Assembly: GCA_963757605.1 (NCBI GenBank)
Contig: CAVWSF010000001.1
Location: 186,001-250,000 of the forward strand
Direction of reading: 5' to 3'
From: JAICJC01 sp963757605
GTDB taxonomy: Bacteria > Actinomycetota > Thermoleophilia > Gaiellales > JAICJC01
Length of the DNA stretch: 64,000 nt
Shown in pieces: positions 62,245-64,000 of the stretch. The position numbers and the translations under genes are program-made. The stretch's first letter is position 1. Every line of letters begins with the position of its first letter. Below the pieces are notes generated by a model. It saw only the letters and a list, made by a program, of their open reading frames with translations. It did no database searches and was not told the origin of the DNA.

Positions 62245-62973
62245 TCAGATCTCGCCCAGGTAGGCCTTGCGCACCTGCTCGTTCCTGCGCAGGGCCTCGG
62301 CCGTGTCGTGCAGAGCGACGTGGCCCGTCTCGAGGACGTAGCCGCGGTTCGCGACGGCCAGGGCGATCAGGGCGTTCTGCTCGACGAGCAGGATCGACGT
62401 GCCCTGGTTGTTGATCTCGCGGACGATGTCGAAGATCCGCTCCACCAGGATCGGCGCCAGGCCGAGCGAGGGCTCGTCGAGCATGAGGAGCTTCGGCTGG
62501 GCCATGAGCGCGCGGCCGATCGCGCACATCTGCTGCTCGCCGCCCGAGAGCGTGCCCGCCTTCTGCATCCGCCGCTCCTGCAGGCGTGGGAAGAGCTCGT
62601 AGACCCGCGCGATGTCCGCCTCGATACCGGCCTTGTCGGAGCGCTGGAACGCTCCCATCTCGAGGTTCTCGCGCACGCTCATCCGCGAGAACAGGCGCCG
62701 ACCCTCGGGTGACTGGCTGATGCCCATCTTGACGATGTCGTGCGGGCGGCGGCCGACGATGTCCTGGCCCTTGAAGACGATCCGGCCCCGCTTGGGGCGG
62801 TTGATCCCCTGGATCGAGCGCAGCGTCGTTGACTTGCCGGCGCCGTTGGCGCCGATCAGCGTCACGACCTCGCCCTCGTTGACCGTGAGCGAGATGCCCT
62901 TGATCGCCTCGATGGTGCCGTAGAACGTGTGGACGTCCTCGAGCTCGAGCAGGACACGGCCGTTGTCAGCCAC
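62245..62973 (-). CDS. livF: Branched-chain amino acid-type ABC transporter ATPase (LivF)
   Basis: 242 residues from GTG 62973, overlapping livG by 8 bases. Walker A VTLIGANGAGKSTTLRSIQG, LivF signature region GTLSGGEQQMCAIGRALMAQ, Walker B LLMLDEPSLGLAP, H-loop ILLVEQNA. Energises uptake with LivG. The actual substrate (branched-chain amino acid, urea or amide) is not determined by the ATPases. Confidence 0.92.
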   Translation of the reverse strand: MADNGRVLLELEDVHTFYGTIEAIKGISLTVNEGEVVTLIGANGAGKSTTLRSIQGINRPKRGRIVFKGQDIVGRRPHDIVKMGISQSPEGRRLFSRMSVRENLEMGAFQRSDKAGIEADIARVYELFPRLQERRMQKAGTLSGGEQQMCAIGRALMAQPKLLMLDEPSLGLAPILVERIFDIVREINNQGTSILLVEQNALIALAVANRGYVLETGHVALHDTAEALRRNEQVRKAYLGEI

Positions 62974-63778
62974 CGCGTGGATCCTCCTCGCCGCCGCCGT
63001 CCGCGGTTGCCGCGGAGCCCAGATAGGCCTCGATGACGCGGTCGTTCTTCTGGATCTCGCCCGGAGTCCCCTCGGCGATCTTCTCGCCGTGGTCGAGCAC
63101 CGTGACCCGCTCCGAGATCCCCATGACCACCTTCATGTCGTGCTCGATCATGAGGATCGAGAGCCCGCGCTCGTCGCGCATCCGGCCTACGAAGGCCGTG
63201 AACTCGGCGCTCTCCTGGGGATTCATGCCCGCGGTCGGCTCGTCGAGGAGCACGAGCTTCGGCTCGGTGCCGAGCGCCCGGGCCACCTCGAGGCGGCGCT
63301 GGTCGCCGTACGAGAGGTTCATGGCGTACGTGTACTCGGCCTCGCGTGGAAGCCCGCAATAGCGCAGGAGCTCGCGCGCCCGGTCGGCGGCCGCCTGCTC
63401 CTCGCGCCGCAATCCAGGCGTCCGCAGTATCGACTTCAAGATGCCGCCGTTCAGGCGCCCGTGCATGCCCACGAGCACGTTCTCGAGGCCCGTCATCGTC
63501 GGGAAGAGGCGGATGTTCTGGAACGTCCGCCCGACGCCCAACTGCGTCACGGCGTGGGGCGGCAGGCCGACCACCTCGTGGCCGTCGAACATCACCTCCC
63601 CGCTCGTCGGCGTGTACACGCCGGTGAGCATGTTGAAGAACGTCGTCTTCCCGGCGCCGTTGGGGCCGATCAGGCTCACGATTCCACCTTGCGGTACGGC
63701 GAAGTCGATGTCGGAAACCGCCACGAGGCCGCCGAACTCCTTGCGCACCGCTCGCGCGGTCAGGATGTCGTCCGCCAT
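62966..63778 (-). CDS. livG: Branched-chain amino acid-type ABC transporter ATPase (LivG)
   Basis: 270 residues from ATG 63778, sharing its A with the livM stop (TGATG); GTG 63781 is an alternative. Walker A VSLIGPNGAGKTTFFNMLTG, the LivG-specific GVGRTFQNIRLFPTMTGLEN, signature NLSYGDQRRLEVARALGTEP, Walker B LVLLDEPTAGMNP, H-loop ILMIEHDM. Confidence 0.93.
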   Translation of the reverse strand: MADDILTARAVRKEFGGLVAVSDIDFAVPQGGIVSLIGPNGAGKTTFFNMLTGVYTPTSGEVMFDGHEVVGLPPHAVTQLGVGRTFQNIRLFPTMTGLENVLVGMHGRLNGGILKSILRTPGLRREEQAAADRARELLRYCGLPREAEYTYAMNLSYGDQRRLEVARALGTEPKLVLLDEPTAGMNPQESAEFTAFVGRMRDERGLSILMIEHDMKVVMGISERVTVLDHGEKIAEGTPGEIQKNDRVIEAYLGSAATADGGGEEDPRGG

Positions 63779-64000
63779 CACGCCTCAGCGTCGTAGAGCG
63801 ATCCGCCCTCGACGCCGGCCTCCAGCTCGATCTGCCTTCGTGCGGTGGGTATCAGCCCCTGCGGCCGGACGAGCATCATCACCACGATGATGATGCCGAA
63901 GATGCCGAACGTGTACTGGGGGATGTTGAAGCTCGTCCCCGCGGCGCTGTTCAGGTTGTTGCCGACCGCCTCGAGGCCCTGGTAGTTCAGGTACGAGAGC
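63778..64000 (-). CDS. livM: LivM-type permease, C-terminal fragment
   Basis: The frame enters from the window edge and ends at TGA 63778-63780. It reads SYLNYQGLEAVGNNLNSAAG, then the last membrane span GIFGIIIVVMMLVRPQGLIP and a polar tail (TARRQIELEAGVEGGSLYDA, EA). The RPQGL(I/F) ending after a hydrophobic span is the usual LivM C-terminus. Gene order livM-livG-livF is standard. Confidence 0.8.
   Translation of the reverse strand, partial: LSYLNYQGLEAVGNNLNSAAGTSFNIPQYTFGIFGIIIVVMMLVRPQGLIPTARRQIELEAGVEGGSLYDAEA

Overview
The window is high-GC bacterial DNA with many GTG starts, GTGA/ATGA gene overlaps and TANNNT boxes placed directly in front of start codons. The gene content (PDH-type E1/E2/E3, two M29 aminopeptidases, CopC-CopD fusion, ECF sigma/anti-sigma pair, IF3-L35-L20 operon, a peptide and lysine catabolic operon) fits an Actinomycetota genome, probably a soil Thermoleophilia/Gaiellales-type organism. 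That placement is inference from style and content; no marker phylogeny was possible. Many genes carry single-base indels, so either the sequence has residual errors or several genes are decaying.

Layout. 1-216: the C-terminus of a proline iminopeptidase. 198-9505: a ~9.3 kb integrated element bounded by a 24-bp direct repeat that is the 3' end of tRNA-Pro(GGG). It carries a broken tyrosine integrase, an excisionase-like HTH gene, a broken RepA-type ATPase, phage-like small genes, a broken major capsid gene, a sensor-like membrane protein and a truncated PIN toxin with its partner. 9.7-20 kb: ECF sigma/anti-sigma, proS, lpd and a stand-alone lipoyl protein, divergent from the E1alpha-E1beta-E2 operon, then CBS, GNAT and M29 genes. 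20-32.9 kb: the ycnI-copCD copper cluster, a second M29 peptidase, NIF3-like, pheST, and infC-rpmI-rplT-trmH with an attenuator-like leader.

33.6-51.5 kb: a continuous minus-strand operon of about 17 genes whose ends nearly all overlap. It encodes 3,5-diaminohexanoate dehydrogenase (Kdd), a C45 acyltransferase, a creatininase-family amidohydrolase, a full Dpp/Opp-type ABC transporter, two amidases, a P1 peptidase, KamB, lysine 5,6-aminomutase (KamD/KamE), 3-aminobutyryl-CoA ammonia-lyase (Kal), a BKACE/Kce cleavage enzyme and a DUF885 peptidase. Together these would import an amide or peptide, release (beta-)lysine, and carry it to acetoacetate and crotonyl-CoA. A divergent PucR/CdaR regulator and a GntR regulator follow. 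53.8-64 kb: thrS, a PhoR-like kinase and OmpR-type regulator, an F420/NADP reductase-like gene, Nudix, NDH-2, LysR, a 40-residue membrane protein, and a Liv-type ABC transporter cut by the window end.

Two repeat systems stand out. (1) Short 30-38 bp palindromes with a GGGGTC-W-GACCCC-type centre are dispersed through the window. Five lie inside genes (E2 twice, trmH, kamD, kamB), are read as extra residues, and cause frameshifts where an arm has lost or gained one base. Another sits between gntR and thrS and supplies both stop codons. (2) A 327-bp element (56958-57284) has 24-bp perfect terminal inverted repeats holding the stop codons of both flanking convergent genes. It contains two copies of a paired-hairpin module whose stems differ by compensatory changes. 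This is the best candidate here for an undescribed structured RNA or mobile element.
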